From: an uncultured Treponema sp.
GTDB lineage: Bacteria > Spirochaetota > Spirochaetia > Treponematales > Treponemataceae
Direction: 5' to 3'
Assembly (NCBI RefSeq): GCF_946187725.1
Contig: NZ_CAMHSK010000011.1
Location: 21,254 to 85,253, forward strand
Length of the DNA: 64,000 bases
Shown here: piece after piece, positions 7,120 to 15,518 of the stretch
Layout: each line of letters opens with the position of its first letter
How positions within the stretch are numbered: position 1 is the first letter of the stretch
Notes under the pieces: generated by a model
The model's input: the letters and a program-made list of their open reading frames with translations, nothing else
Told to the model about the DNA's origin: nothing
The model's database searches: none
Made by a program: the position numbers and the translations under genes

Positions 7120-8550
7120 ATGGCAGAAAATGTACTTTTCAGTGACTACTCTGCTTCCGATTACATAAAATTTGCGGAACAGAGCGCGGCATGGATAAAA
7201 TCCACAAAGCAGGCAGGAAAATTCGGTGCACGATGGATTCAAAGCCCGGATTCAAAAGAAGATTTTACTGATTACCCGATGCTCACACCGAAATCCCTTT
7301 ACGGTGGCTCAGCTGGAGTCGGACTTTTTTACCTTCGATTATATCAGTCGACAAAAAATGCTGAATATCTTGAGGAAGCAAAATCAGCGGCAAAAGAGAT
7401 AATCGAAACCGATGAAGGGGCGGCTTTTTACGAGCGGACTTTGAATGCAAAGGCAAGCGGGGCTTCAAAACTTGTTCATGTAAAAAATATGCCTGGCTGG
7501 GCTGCAGGATACTACAACGGTCCTACTGGAAGTGCATATCTCGTGCTCAAACTTTATGAACTTACAGGTGATGAATCTTACAAAAACTATGCCGTCAAAG
7601 TTGCTGATGATTTGCTTGCGGCTGCAAAAAAATCTGATGCTGGCATTTACTGGAGCGAACAGAATGATTTGTGCGGCGATGCAGGATTCGTGACCTATCT
7701 TTCTGCAATCTACGAGCTTACAAAAGATTCAAAATATCTTGATGCAGAAAAAAGTTTCGGGAACTTCCTTTTGAGCAAAGGAAAACCTGCTCCAAAGGGC
7801 GGAACTTACTGGAATGTAGTTGATTTGACAATCATCGACTTTCCGAAAGATGTTTTCTGGGTAAATAATGCTCACGGAACAAGCGGAATCGGCTGGATTT
7901 TCACGATTCTTTACAAAACGACAAAAGACGAAAGATTTTTGAACGCGGCAAAAGAAGCTGCAAAATATATCGAAGGAATTGCGGTCGGTGACGAAAATGC
8001 TGTTCTTGTTCCATATCTCGACAGTTTGGAACGCGGTCCATCAACTGAGTTCTATTATCTGAGCACATGCCACGGACCTGCAGGAACTTCACTGCTCTTC
8101 CATGCGCTTTATAAAATCACCAGCGAAAAGCATTATCTGGATTGGGTTTTGAGGCTGAGCCGTGGAATCATTAAGGCGGGTGCACCGGAGAATTTCAGCC
8201 GCGGTTACTGGCAGAGTCAGGCTTTGTGCTGCGGAACTCCGGGCTTGCTTGAACATTTCGTTTCGGTTTACAAGCTCACGAAAAATCAGGAATTCCTTGA
8301 ATATGCTAAACGGGCGGCAAAAACTGTTGTTGGGCAGTCATTTGTTCCTGATGCAGACGGTGATATTTATCATCAGAAAGCATTGCGAAGATGGAGCGGT
8401 GCATGGTGGCGAACGATTCCGACCGATGTTCACTCTTACACAGGTCTTTACATCGGAACGGCAGGAAACGCATGGTCGCTTCTTTCACTTGCGGCAGCCG
8501 AAAAGAACGAAAATCTTATCGAGCTGATTGAATACAACTATTTTAACTAA
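7120..8550 (+). CDS. Stand-alone LanC-like protein in a sulfur operon
   Basis: A 476-aa alpha/alpha-toroid protein with repeated GxxG helices: YGGSAGVGLFYL (about 61-72), NGPTGSAYLVL, LCGDAGFVTYL, AHGTSGIGWIF, CHGPAGTSLLF and LCCGTPGLLEHF, ending YIGTAGNAWSLL. This is the lanthionine-synthetase-C/LanCL pattern. His252 in AHGTSG occupies the place of the LanC catalytic His. Zinc ligands in LanC are Cys...Cys-His; here the candidates are Cys317 (STCHG) and Cys370-Cys371 (LCCG), so the third ligand would be Cys instead of His. No lantibiotic precursor or LanB/LanM dehydratase is visible nearby. It is first in an operon with cysK, a trans-sulfuration enzyme and a C-S lyase, behind the shared operator, which points to thiol or thioether chemistry on small molecules. 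Function inferred only. Confidence 0.78.
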   Translation: MAENVLFSDYSASDYIKFAEQSAAWIKSTKQAGKFGARWIQSPDSKEDFTDYPMLTPKSLYGGSAGVGLFYLRLYQSTKNAEYLEEAKSAAKEIIETDEGAAFYERTLNAKASGASKLVHVKNMPGWAAGYYNGPTGSAYLVLKLYELTGDESYKNYAVKVADDLLAAAKKSDAGIYWSEQNDLCGDAGFVTYLSAIYELTKDSKYLDAEKSFGNFLLSKGKPAPKGGTYWNVVDLTIIDFPKDVFWVNNAHGTSGIGWIFTILYKTTKDERFLNAAKEAAKYIEGIAVGDENAVLVPYLDSLERGPSTEFYYLSTCHGPAGTSLLFHALYKITSEKHYLDWVLRLSRGIIKAGAPENFSRGYWQSQALCCGTPGLLEHFVSVYKLTKNQEFLEYAKRAAKTVVGQSFVPDADGDIYHQKALRRWSGAWWRTIPTDVHSYTGLYIGTAGNAWSLLSLAAAEKNENLIELIEYNYFN

Positions 8551-8574
8551 AAAAAACATAGAGGAGAAAATATT

Positions 8575-9555
8575 ATGGCTAAAATTTACGATTCAATTAC
8601 AGAACTTGTTGGGGACACACCGCTTGTCCGTCTTCATCGATATGAAAAATCTGAGAACCTTGAGGCAAACATTCTCGGAAAATTTGAGTACTTCAATCCT
8701 TCGGGCAGTGTCAAAGACCGAGCGGCATTGAACATCATCGAAGAAGCAGAAAAACGCGGCGACATTCATCCTGGAATGACTTTGATTGATTATACGAGCG
8801 GCAACACTGGAATCGGTGAGGCAACTTTCGCAAATGCAAAGGGATATAAATTCGTTGCCGTCATTCAGCCACTTGTTTCGCAGGAACGATCGCAGATTCT
8901 CAAGGCTTTGGGAGCAGAGCTTTTGCAGGTAACGGATGTTCCGGGATTCCCTGAGCTTTTGAAAAACGGCCTTACAATGACCGCACTCGAAAAACTCTTC
9001 AAAGATTTTGCCGCATCAAAAGGCTGGTATTACTTGAATCAGTGCGCGGACATTAATAACTCGCTTGCTCATGTAAAATCAACTGGTCCTGAGATTTGGG
9101 AAGCAACAGGCGGAAAAGTCGATTATGTTGTTCAGCTCGTAGGAACAGGCGGCACGCTTTCAGGCCTTTCAAAATACTTCCGTGAGAAAAATCCAAATGT
9201 AAAGATTATCGGAGCACAGCCTGCCGAACAGTCAAAGAAAAACCCTAACTTCCCGGAGCGAAACACAATCGACGGTGTTTTGAACTTTGACGGCGTTCCA
9301 CAGGAAAATTATCCGCCACTTTTCACAAGTTTCGACACCAAATACGATGAATGTTTCAATGTCGTTGCCGAAGACGCTTATGAGACAGGCCGAAAACTCG
9401 TAAAACAGGAAGGATTCTTCGTTGGCCAGTCAGCAGGCGCGGCCCTTTGGACAGCAACCCAAATTGCAAAACGCCCGGAAGCAAAAGGCAAGAACATCAT
9501 CGTGATTCTCGCCGACAACGCGTTCAAATATCTTTCAACAAATATGTATAAATAA
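8575..9555 (+). CDS. cysK: Cysteine synthase family PLP enzyme, copy 2
   Basis: A 326-aa paralogue of the protein at 4723. PLP Lys47 in NPSGSVKDR, substrate loop TSGNTG, Gly-rich loop VGTGGT and a C-terminal GQSAGAALW segment. The sequence around Lys47 is closer to classical CysK/CysM than copy 1. A GGAGG-like site (GAGGAG) lies upstream, and the gene follows the LanC-like gene by 24 bases, so the two are probably co-transcribed. Either copy could act as O-acetylserine sulfhydrylase; a specialised role (other sulfur donors, or a regulatory partner of the Rrf2 protein) for one of them is inference. Confidence 0.9.
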   Translation: MAKIYDSITELVGDTPLVRLHRYEKSENLEANILGKFEYFNPSGSVKDRAALNIIEEAEKRGDIHPGMTLIDYTSGNTGIGEATFANAKGYKFVAVIQPLVSQERSQILKALGAELLQVTDVPGFPELLKNGLTMTALEKLFKDFAASKGWYYLNQCADINNSLAHVKSTGPEIWEATGGKVDYVVQLVGTGGTLSGLSKYFREKNPNVKIIGAQPAEQSKKNPNFPERNTIDGVLNFDGVPQENYPPLFTSFDTKYDECFNVVAEDAYETGRKLVKQEGFFVGQSAGAALWTATQIAKRPEAKGKNIIVILADNAFKYLSTNMYK

Positions 9556-9559
9556 CGAA

Positions 9560-9604
9560 AAAGGGGGAACGGCACCTTTCAAAGCAAGGTTCCTTTCCCC
9601 CTTT
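9560..9604 (+). terminator. Hairpin between cysK copy 2 and the trans-sulfuration gene
   Basis: AAAGGGGG (9560-9567) pairs with CCCCCTTT (9597-9604), with an inner ACCTT/AAGGT helix. The stem is strong, but only a short T run follows, so it may be an attenuator or processing site inside the operon and not a full terminator. Confidence 0.45.
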
Positions 9605-9644
9605 CAATCCCCTAATCTTCCAAAGTTAAAAATGAGGTGCGAAT

Positions 9645-10820
9645 ATGTCTTTATCCTTTGAATCCAAATGTCTTCACATAGAAGATGAATCCGCTCCCGC
9701 GGGTGGTATAACTGCAGGGCACTGTACTCACTATGGTGCGATAAGTTTCCCGATTTATCAGACTGCAACTTACGCTCATCCCGCTGTCGGTCAGAGCACA
9801 GGCTTTGATTACAGCCGTCTGCAAAATCCGACAAGAGAGCATCTTGAAAAAGTAATTGCCCAACTCGAAGGAGGAATAGACGCATTCGCACTTTCAAGCG
9901 GAATGGCCGCTATCACTTTGCTTATGGAGCTTTTTTCACCGGGTGACCACATAATTGCAGATTCAGACCTTTACGGAGGTTCAATCCGCCTGTTTGACAA
10001 TGTATCAAAAAAAAATGGAATTCAGTTCACCCGCCAAAATATTGCAGAACTTGGCGAATCAGAATTGGAAAGTCTTGTCACATCAAAAACAAAGGCAATC
10101 TATATCGAAACCCCGACAAACCCGATGATGAATGTTACCGACATTGCAAAAACAGCGGAAATTGCAAAGAAACACGGACTTCTTTTAATAGTAGACAATA
10201 CATTTATGTCCCCATATTTTCAGAATCCACTTGCACTCGGTGCCGACATCGTGGTTCATTCAGGTACAAAATATCTGGCTGGCCACAATGACACCCTTGC
10301 AGGCTTCATAGTGACAAATCGGCCGGACATTCAGGAAAAACTTCGCTTCCTCATAAAAACCACGGGAGCAGGCCTTTCACCTTTTGACAGCTGGCTCACC
10401 CTGCGCGGAATCAAGACGCTCGCAATCCGCATGGAAAAGGCACAGCAAAACGCTGTAAAAATCGTTGAATGGCTCAAAAATCAAAAGGAAGTCACAAAAG
10501 TCCTGTATCCGGGGCTTCCAGAACATCCGGGCTTTGAAATTCAAAAAAAGCAAGCCCGTGGATTCGGCGCGATGATTACATTCAATGTCACCGATGAAGC
10601 AAAGGCCAAGTCAATTTTGAACAAGGTCAAGCTGATTCAGTTTGCAGAAAGTCTCGGTGGAGTGGAAACGCTCATCACCTATCCGGTAACGCAAACTCAC
10701 GCAGATGTTCCTGAAGAAATCCGTCTCAAAAACGGAATCACAACCTCAACGCTCCGACTTTCAACAGGCATTGAAAATCCAGACGATTTAATAGAAGATT
10801 TAAGGCAGGCAATAAAGTAA
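9645..10820 (+). CDS. Trans-sulfuration PLP enzyme (cystathionine gamma-synthase/lyase or O-acylhomoserine sulfhydrylase family)
   Basis: A 391-aa Cys/Met-metabolism PLP enzyme. Lys209 in HSGTKYLAGHND binds PLP; YSRLQNPTREHLE, ALSSGMAAI and VDNTFMSPYFQNPL are standard family motifs. Members form or cleave cystathionine, sulfhydrylate acylhomoserine, or split methionine; active-site motifs alone do not separate these. Position between a cysteine synthase and a MalY/PatB-type lyase favours cysteine/homocysteine interconversion. A GAGGTG ribosome site lies upstream. Alternative: methionine gamma-lyase. Confidence 0.85.
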   Translation: MSLSFESKCLHIEDESAPAGGITAGHCTHYGAISFPIYQTATYAHPAVGQSTGFDYSRLQNPTREHLEKVIAQLEGGIDAFALSSGMAAITLLMELFSPGDHIIADSDLYGGSIRLFDNVSKKNGIQFTRQNIAELGESELESLVTSKTKAIYIETPTNPMMNVTDIAKTAEIAKKHGLLLIVDNTFMSPYFQNPLALGADIVVHSGTKYLAGHNDTLAGFIVTNRPDIQEKLRFLIKTTGAGLSPFDSWLTLRGIKTLAIRMEKAQQNAVKIVEWLKNQKEVTKVLYPGLPEHPGFEIQKKQARGFGAMITFNVTDEAKAKSILNKVKLIQFAESLGGVETLITYPVTQTHADVPEEIRLKNGITTSTLRLSTGIENPDDLIEDLRQAIK

Positions 10821-10854
10821 AGGGGAAAGCCTTAAAACCCAAAAGGAGAATCAA

Positions 10855-12021
10855 ATGTACGATTTCAACAAAATTACAGACCGTCATAACACCAACGCGA
10901 TAAAATTCGACCTTGCAGTTGCACGCGGAAAGCCCGCCGATGTACTTCCTCTTTGGGTTGCCGACATGGACTTTCCTACTTCGCCAGCAATTATTGAAGC
11001 ACTTCATTCTAAAGTAAATCACGGAATTTTCGGATATTCTGTTCCTGATGAGCGATTTTATGACGCCGTCAAAAAATGGCAGAAAACAGAGCACGATTTT
11101 GAAATCAACAGAAACTGGGTTGTGACCACACCGGGAGTCGTTTTTGCAATCGCCACGGCAATCAGGGCCTTTACAAATGAAGGGGATGCCGTAATCATTC
11201 AGACTCCGGTTTACTATCCATTCAAGAACATGATTGAAGCAAATAACCGTAAACTCGTCACATCTTCGCTTTTTGAAAAAGACGGCAAGTGGCAAATCGA
11301 TTTTGATGACTTTGAGCGAAAAATCGAAGAAAACGCCGTAAAGCTCTTCATTTTATGCAGCCCGCACAATCCAGTCGGCAGAGTCTGGACGCGCGAAGAA
11401 CTGACCCGTCTTTCAGAAATCTGCCTTAAGCACAATGTTCTTGTTTTTGCCGATGAAATTCACAACGATTTTGTATTTGAGCCGAACAAGCACACAGTTT
11501 TTTCGACGATTTCTAAAGAGACCGCATTGAATTGTATCGTCTCTACTTCCGCGAGCAAAACTTTCAACCTTGCGGGCCTTCAGTTCTCAATCAATTTCAT
11601 TCAGAATCCTCAGTTAAAAAGAAAATTCCATGATGAACGCGACAAAACCGGCTACGATGAACCGAGTCTTATGGGATTCGTTGCAACGCAGGCAGCTTAT
11701 GAACAGGGCAAAGAATGGCTTACCGAACTGAAAGCACACCTTGTATCAAATCTTGATTTTGTACGGAAATTTGTTAAAGAAAATCTCCAAAAAGCACGGT
11801 TGATTGAACCAGAAGGAACTTATCTTCTGTGGCTGGATTTTTCGGCTTACGGGTATTCAGATGCTGAACTCGATGATTTAATCGTAAATAAGGCAAAAGT
11901 CTGGCTTGACCGTGGAACGATGTTTGGAGCGGAAGGAAATTGCTATCAGAGAATCAACATAGCAACTCCCCTCCCGATTTTAAAAGAAGCCCTCGAAAGA
12001 ATATCGAAGGCTTTATCGTAA
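10855..12021 (+). CDS. MalY/PatB-type aminotransferase, probable cystathionine beta-lyase / C-S lyase
   Basis: A 388-aa fold-type I PLP enzyme opening YDFNKITDRHNTNAIKFD and continuing LPLWVADMDFPTSPAI, the signature start of the MalY/PatB group. PLP binds Lys235 in STSASKTFNLAGLQ, and FADEIHNDFV carries the Asp that contacts the pyridine nitrogen. Family members release pyruvate, ammonia and a thiol from cystathionine, cysteine or S-conjugates. As last gene of the operon it could free homocysteine or thiols from thioether substrates. A GGAG site lies upstream. It converges on argD with only four bases between stop codons. Confidence 0.87.
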   Translation: MYDFNKITDRHNTNAIKFDLAVARGKPADVLPLWVADMDFPTSPAIIEALHSKVNHGIFGYSVPDERFYDAVKKWQKTEHDFEINRNWVVTTPGVVFAIATAIRAFTNEGDAVIIQTPVYYPFKNMIEANNRKLVTSSLFEKDGKWQIDFDDFERKIEENAVKLFILCSPHNPVGRVWTREELTRLSEICLKHNVLVFADEIHNDFVFEPNKHTVFSTISKETALNCIVSTSASKTFNLAGLQFSINFIQNPQLKRKFHDERDKTGYDEPSLMGFVATQAAYEQGKEWLTELKAHLVSNLDFVRKFVKENLQKARLIEPEGTYLLWLDFSAYGYSDAELDDLIVNKAKVWLDRGTMFGAEGNCYQRINIATPLPILKEALERISKALS

Positions 12022-12025
12022 AAAA

Positions 12026-13195
12026 CTATTCGCTTAAAAGAACATCTTTGAGAATCGCAAGGCCCTCATCGATTTCTTTGTAAGAAATGTTGAGTGGCGG
12101 CACGATTCTGAGAGTGTTTGCACCGGCTGTTGAGGTAAGAAGCCCCTTTGCAAGAAGCTTTTTCTCAACCTCAACAGCAACGGCTCCGTTAATCATATCA
12201 ACGCCAATCATCAGACCCTTTCCACGGATTTCGCCAACGCATTTTGCCCCGAAAGAAGCAATGGTCTTCCGCATATATTCGCCTTTTTCAACGACTGATT
12301 CAAGGAATCCCGGTTTTGTAAGCTCTTTAAGAACGACAAGACCTGCGGCACAAGCCAATGGGTTTCCACCGAATGTTGACTGATGATCACCAGCCTTGAA
12401 CACATCAGCTGCCTTTCCGCGAATCAAAATACCACCGAACGGCACGCCACCGGCGACGCCTTTCGCAAAAGAAACAACTTCCGGCTCAAAATCAAGTGCA
12501 TCGCTTGCAAGCAAAGTGCCTGTGCGGCCAAAACCAGTCTGAACTTCATCGGCCATTACGATTGCACCAGCTTTTCGGGCAGCATCTGCAGCAGCTTTTG
12601 CCCATTCAGCATCAACGATGTTTACACCACCCTCGCCCTGAACGCATTCAATCATAAGGGCTGCAGTTGTGTCATCGAAAGCCGTTTTAATTGCTTCCCA
12701 GTCGTTTGCTTTGATAGTCTTAAAGCAGTCAACATAAGGAGCAAAGCAGGCAGGATGGAATTTGTCCTGACCTGTTGCAGTCAGAGTTGCCAAAGTGCGG
12801 CCATGGAAAGAACTTTCCAAAGTGTAGATTACGCGGCGTTTTTCTCCACCATTGAGATAGCCGTATTTTCGAGCCAGTTTGATTGCAGCTTCATTTCCTT
12901 CTGCACCAGAATTTCCGAAGTAAACGGCATCAAAGCCTGTCTGTCCGAGAAGTTCTGTTGCATACTCGATTCCGACATCACTCGTAAAATAATTGCAGAC
13001 ATGAATCTGCTTTTTTGCCTGTTCAGAAATGGCCTTTACGAGAGGCTTAAAATTGTGACCGAGGCAGTTGACGGCAATTCCCGCCAGAAAATCAATGTAT
13101 TTTTTGCCGTTGATGTCGTAGCAGGTTGAGCCTTTACCCTTTACCATTGTGACATCGAACGAGCCGTAATTATTTACAACAATTTTTGAACCCAT
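12026..13195 (-). CDS. argD: Acetylornithine aminotransferase
   Basis: A 389-aa class III aminotransferase: NYFTSDVGIEYATELL, YFGNSGAEGNEAAIKLARKY, ADEVQTGFGRTG, and the PLP lysine in SFAKGVAGGVPFG. Converts N-acetylglutamate semialdehyde to N-acetylornithine. The frame can be extended to 13207 only by using TTG inside the GGAG ribosome site, so ATG 13195 is taken. Last gene of argJ-argB-argD; the gap to argB is 16 bases. Confidence 0.93.
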   Translation of the reverse strand: MGSKIVVNNYGSFDVTMVKGKGSTCYDINGKKYIDFLAGIAVNCLGHNFKPLVKAISEQAKKQIHVCNYFTSDVGIEYATELLGQTGFDAVYFGNSGAEGNEAAIKLARKYGYLNGGEKRRVIYTLESSFHGRTLATLTATGQDKFHPACFAPYVDCFKTIKANDWEAIKTAFDDTTAALMIECVQGEGGVNIVDAEWAKAAADAARKAGAIVMADEVQTGFGRTGTLLASDALDFEPEVVSFAKGVAGGVPFGGILIRGKAADVFKAGDHQSTFGGNPLACAAGLVVLKELTKPGFLESVVEKGEYMRKTIASFGAKCVGEIRGKGLMIGVDMINGAVAVEVEKKLLAKGLLTSTAGANTLRIVPPLNISYKEIDEGLAILKDVLLSE

Positions 13196-13211
13196 AATTT
13201 TCTCCAAGATT

Positions 13212-14120
13212 TTAGTAAATCATCGTGCCAATACCACGGTCACTGAACATCTCGATAAGAAGCGAATGTGGTACGCGGCCGTCGATGATGTGGGTGCGTG
13301 GAACACCGCCTTTTCGCGCCATCATGCAGCACTCGATTTTTGGAATCATTCCGCCAGCGATTGTGCCGTCATCAAAGTATTTCTGAACATCTTCAATGTG
13401 AATCCGCTGAATCAATGATTTTGGATCGTTTATGTCACGGAGCACGCCCGGAACATTCGTGAGCTGAACGAATTTTTCGGCCTGCAAGGCAATTGCAAGT
13501 TTAGCTGCGGCTGTATCAGCATTGATGTTGTAACGGGCACTGTCACCAGATTCTCCAAGCGCAACAGTTGAAACGACAGGAATAAAGCCCTTGTCCAAAA
13601 GCGACTGAACGATTTCAGGATGAACTTCGGTTACTTCACCGACAAAGCCCAAATCAGCGCCGTCTTTATCAATCTTCTTTGCACGGAGCAAGCCTGAATC
13701 AACGCCCGAAAGACCGACTGCCTTTCCGCCTTCCTGAAGGATAAGACCAACAATGTCCTTGTTGAGTTTACCAGTCAAAACCATCTGAACGATTTCCATT
13801 GTTTCGGCATCGGTGTATCGAAGACCATTGATGAATTTTGATTCCTTTCCAACGCGCTCAAGCATGTTGTTGATTTCAGGACCGCCGCCATGCACGAGCA
13901 CGACCTTGATTCCGATTGTATTCAAAAGAACCAAATCCTTCATTACTGCGGCTTTGAGTTCTTCATTGAGCATGGCATTTCCGCCATATTTTACAACGAC
14001 AGTTTTTCCAACCCAATGGCGGAAATAAGGCAAAACCTGCACCAGAACATCCGACCAGTGAGCGTTGTCAACACGCGGATCAATTTTCTCACGAGTTTCG
14101 TTTTCATTATTTTCAGACAT
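13212..14120 (-). CDS. argB: Acetylglutamate kinase
   Basis: A 302-aa amino-acid kinase: VVKYGGNAM (phosphate loop Lys), VLVHGGGPEINNML (substrate and nucleotide loop), NINADTAAAKLAIAL and GGMIPKIECC (transition-state Lys). Phosphorylates N-acetylglutamate in arginine synthesis. It has an N-terminal extension of about 30 residues like other cyclic-pathway enzymes. It starts nine bases after argJ with a clear AGGAG site. Confidence 0.94.
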   Translation of the reverse strand: MSENNENETREKIDPRVDNAHWSDVLVQVLPYFRHWVGKTVVVKYGGNAMLNEELKAAVMKDLVLLNTIGIKVVLVHGGGPEINNMLERVGKESKFINGLRYTDAETMEIVQMVLTGKLNKDIVGLILQEGGKAVGLSGVDSGLLRAKKIDKDGADLGFVGEVTEVHPEIVQSLLDKGFIPVVSTVALGESGDSARYNINADTAAAKLAIALQAEKFVQLTNVPGVLRDINDPKSLIQRIHIEDVQKYFDDGTIAGGMIPKIECCMMARKGGVPRTHIIDGRVPHSLLIEMFSDRGIGTMIY

Positions 14121-14129
14121 AATTTTCTC

Positions 14130-15407
14130 CTAAGTTCGATAATCTCCGTTGATTTTTACATAATCGTATGTGAGGTCACAGCCCCATGCGGTGCCTTTGG
14201 CATTTCCGTCTTCAAGTTCAACGAGGATGTCAACAGCTTCTTCGGTGAGAATTTTCTTTGCCAAGTCTTCATCGAAATTGAGCGGAACTCCGTGCTCGAA
14301 CACTTTAATAGAAGATTCTTTACCACCGTTCTGACTTCCGTCCTCGAAATAGCGTTTTGCACCTTCGCGGCTCAAGAATGAAACCGAAGTTTTTTCTGGT
14401 GTGAAGAAGAATCCTGAATAGCCCATTGCGTCCAAGATTCGGCCCCAGTTTGCGTCAGCACCAAAGAATGCGGCTTTTACGAGATTTGAGCAGATTACGG
14501 CTTTTGCAAGACCACGGGCATTCTCTACAGTGTCAGCACCGACTACATTACAGGTGACAAGGCGGGTTGCACCTTCACCGTCAGCGGCGATTTTCTTTGC
14601 CATCTGGGTGTTGAGTGCGTTCAAAGCCTCAACGAAAGCGTCAAAATCAGCTCCTTCGCCAGTGATTTCAGCGTTTCCGGCCATTCCGTTTGCAAGAATA
14701 AGAAGAGAATCGTTTGTTGAAGTGTCACCGTCGATTGAAACGCAGTTGTAAGTGCCTGCCGCAGAAATTCGGAGTGCCTTTTCGAGCATTTCTGAAGAAA
14801 TTGCACAGTCAGTCGTGATGAAGCCGAGCATTGTTCCCAAATTGATGTGAATCATGCCGCTGCCTTTAGCCATTGTTCCCATGCGGACAGTTTTGCCGCC
14901 AATCTGAGTTTCAAGGGCAACTTCTTTATACTGAGTGTCAGTCGTCATGATTGCGATTCGGGCTTCCTTGTGGCCTTCTTTTGAAAGACCGTCAGCAAGC
15001 TTGTCCAGACCGTTAAGGATTTTATCAACAGGAAGCTGCTGACCGATTACACCAGTCGAAAGAACGAGAACATCATCGGAATTAATGTTCATTTTTGCTG
15101 CGACTGCAACAGCCTCTTTATTTGCGTTGTCATAACCTTCTTTTCCAGTACAGGCATTTGCGTTTCCAGAGTTGGCGATTATGGCCTGAGCCTTGCCGTT
15201 TGCAATGTGATCACGAGTAAGTTTAACACACTCTGCCTTTACCCGGTTCTGTGTGAATACGCCGGCTGCATTGCAGACCTTTTCGCTGAAAATAAGAGCC
15301 GTGTCGTTAGTCGTTCGGCTTGATTTGATTTTGTTCAAAACACCGTTTGCAGTGAATCCCTGGGCTGCAGTAACGCCGCCGTCAATGAAATTACAAGAAA
15401 ATGCCAT
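14130..15407 (-). CDS. argJ: Bifunctional ornithine acetyltransferase / N-acetylglutamate synthase
   Basis: A 425-aa ArgJ. The autocleavage site is in NLGTMLGFITTD: proteins of this family split before the Thr of (A/G)TML, and that Thr becomes the nucleophile. MAKGSGMI precedes it, and FFGADANWGRILDAMGYSG and the C-terminal CDLTYDYVKINGDYRT fit. It recycles the acetyl group from acetylornithine to glutamate, so no separate N-acetylglutamate synthase is needed. First gene of the arg operon, with an AGGAG site 6 bases upstream and ArgR boxes over its promoter. Confidence 0.94.
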   Translation of the reverse strand: MAFSCNFIDGGVTAAQGFTANGVLNKIKSSRTTNDTALIFSEKVCNAAGVFTQNRVKAECVKLTRDHIANGKAQAIIANSGNANACTGKEGYDNANKEAVAVAAKMNINSDDVLVLSTGVIGQQLPVDKILNGLDKLADGLSKEGHKEARIAIMTTDTQYKEVALETQIGGKTVRMGTMAKGSGMIHINLGTMLGFITTDCAISSEMLEKALRISAAGTYNCVSIDGDTSTNDSLLILANGMAGNAEITGEGADFDAFVEALNALNTQMAKKIAADGEGATRLVTCNVVGADTVENARGLAKAVICSNLVKAAFFGADANWGRILDAMGYSGFFFTPEKTSVSFLSREGAKRYFEDGSQNGGKESSIKVFEHGVPLNFDEDLAKKILTEEAVDILVELEDGNAKGTAWGCDLTYDYVKINGDYRT

Positions 15408-15433
15408 AATTTTCTCCTGTATGCAAAAAAAAA

Positions 15434-15500
15434 TGAATATTTATGCAAATTTATTACATAAATATTCATTAAGTATACGATAATGTGAATAAATATTCAA
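15434..15500 (-). promoter_or_regulatory. argJ promoter with three ArgR boxes
   Basis: Read toward argJ: -35 TTGAAT (15495-15500), 17-base spacer, -10 TATACT (15472-15477). Three ARG-box-like palindromes sit on it: TGAATAAATATTCA (15486-15499, a perfect consensus core overlapping the -35), TACATAAATATTCA (15455-15468) and TGAATATTTATGCA (15434-15447). The boxes flank the -10, the usual layout for arginine-dependent repression by ArgR/AhrC. The regulator gene is not in this window. Confidence 0.75.
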
Positions 15501-15518
15501 GGTGAATGAGAGACAGCC

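Noticed and set aside
9605..9644. Possible SAM or T-box riboswitch before the trans-sulfuration gene
   Set aside because: Only about 40 bases after a hairpin and no conserved riboswitch core was seen.
12000..12060. Hairpin-like TCGAAAG/TTATCG words between the C-S lyase and argD stops
   Set aside because: Inside the coding ends, short arms and no T run; not a supported terminator.
13196..13207. Longer argD start at 13207
   Set aside because: It is a TTG lying in the GGAG ribosome site of the ATG at 13195; the same reasoning removed extended starts of serA (22053) and the zinc-ribbon/FGE gene (24652).
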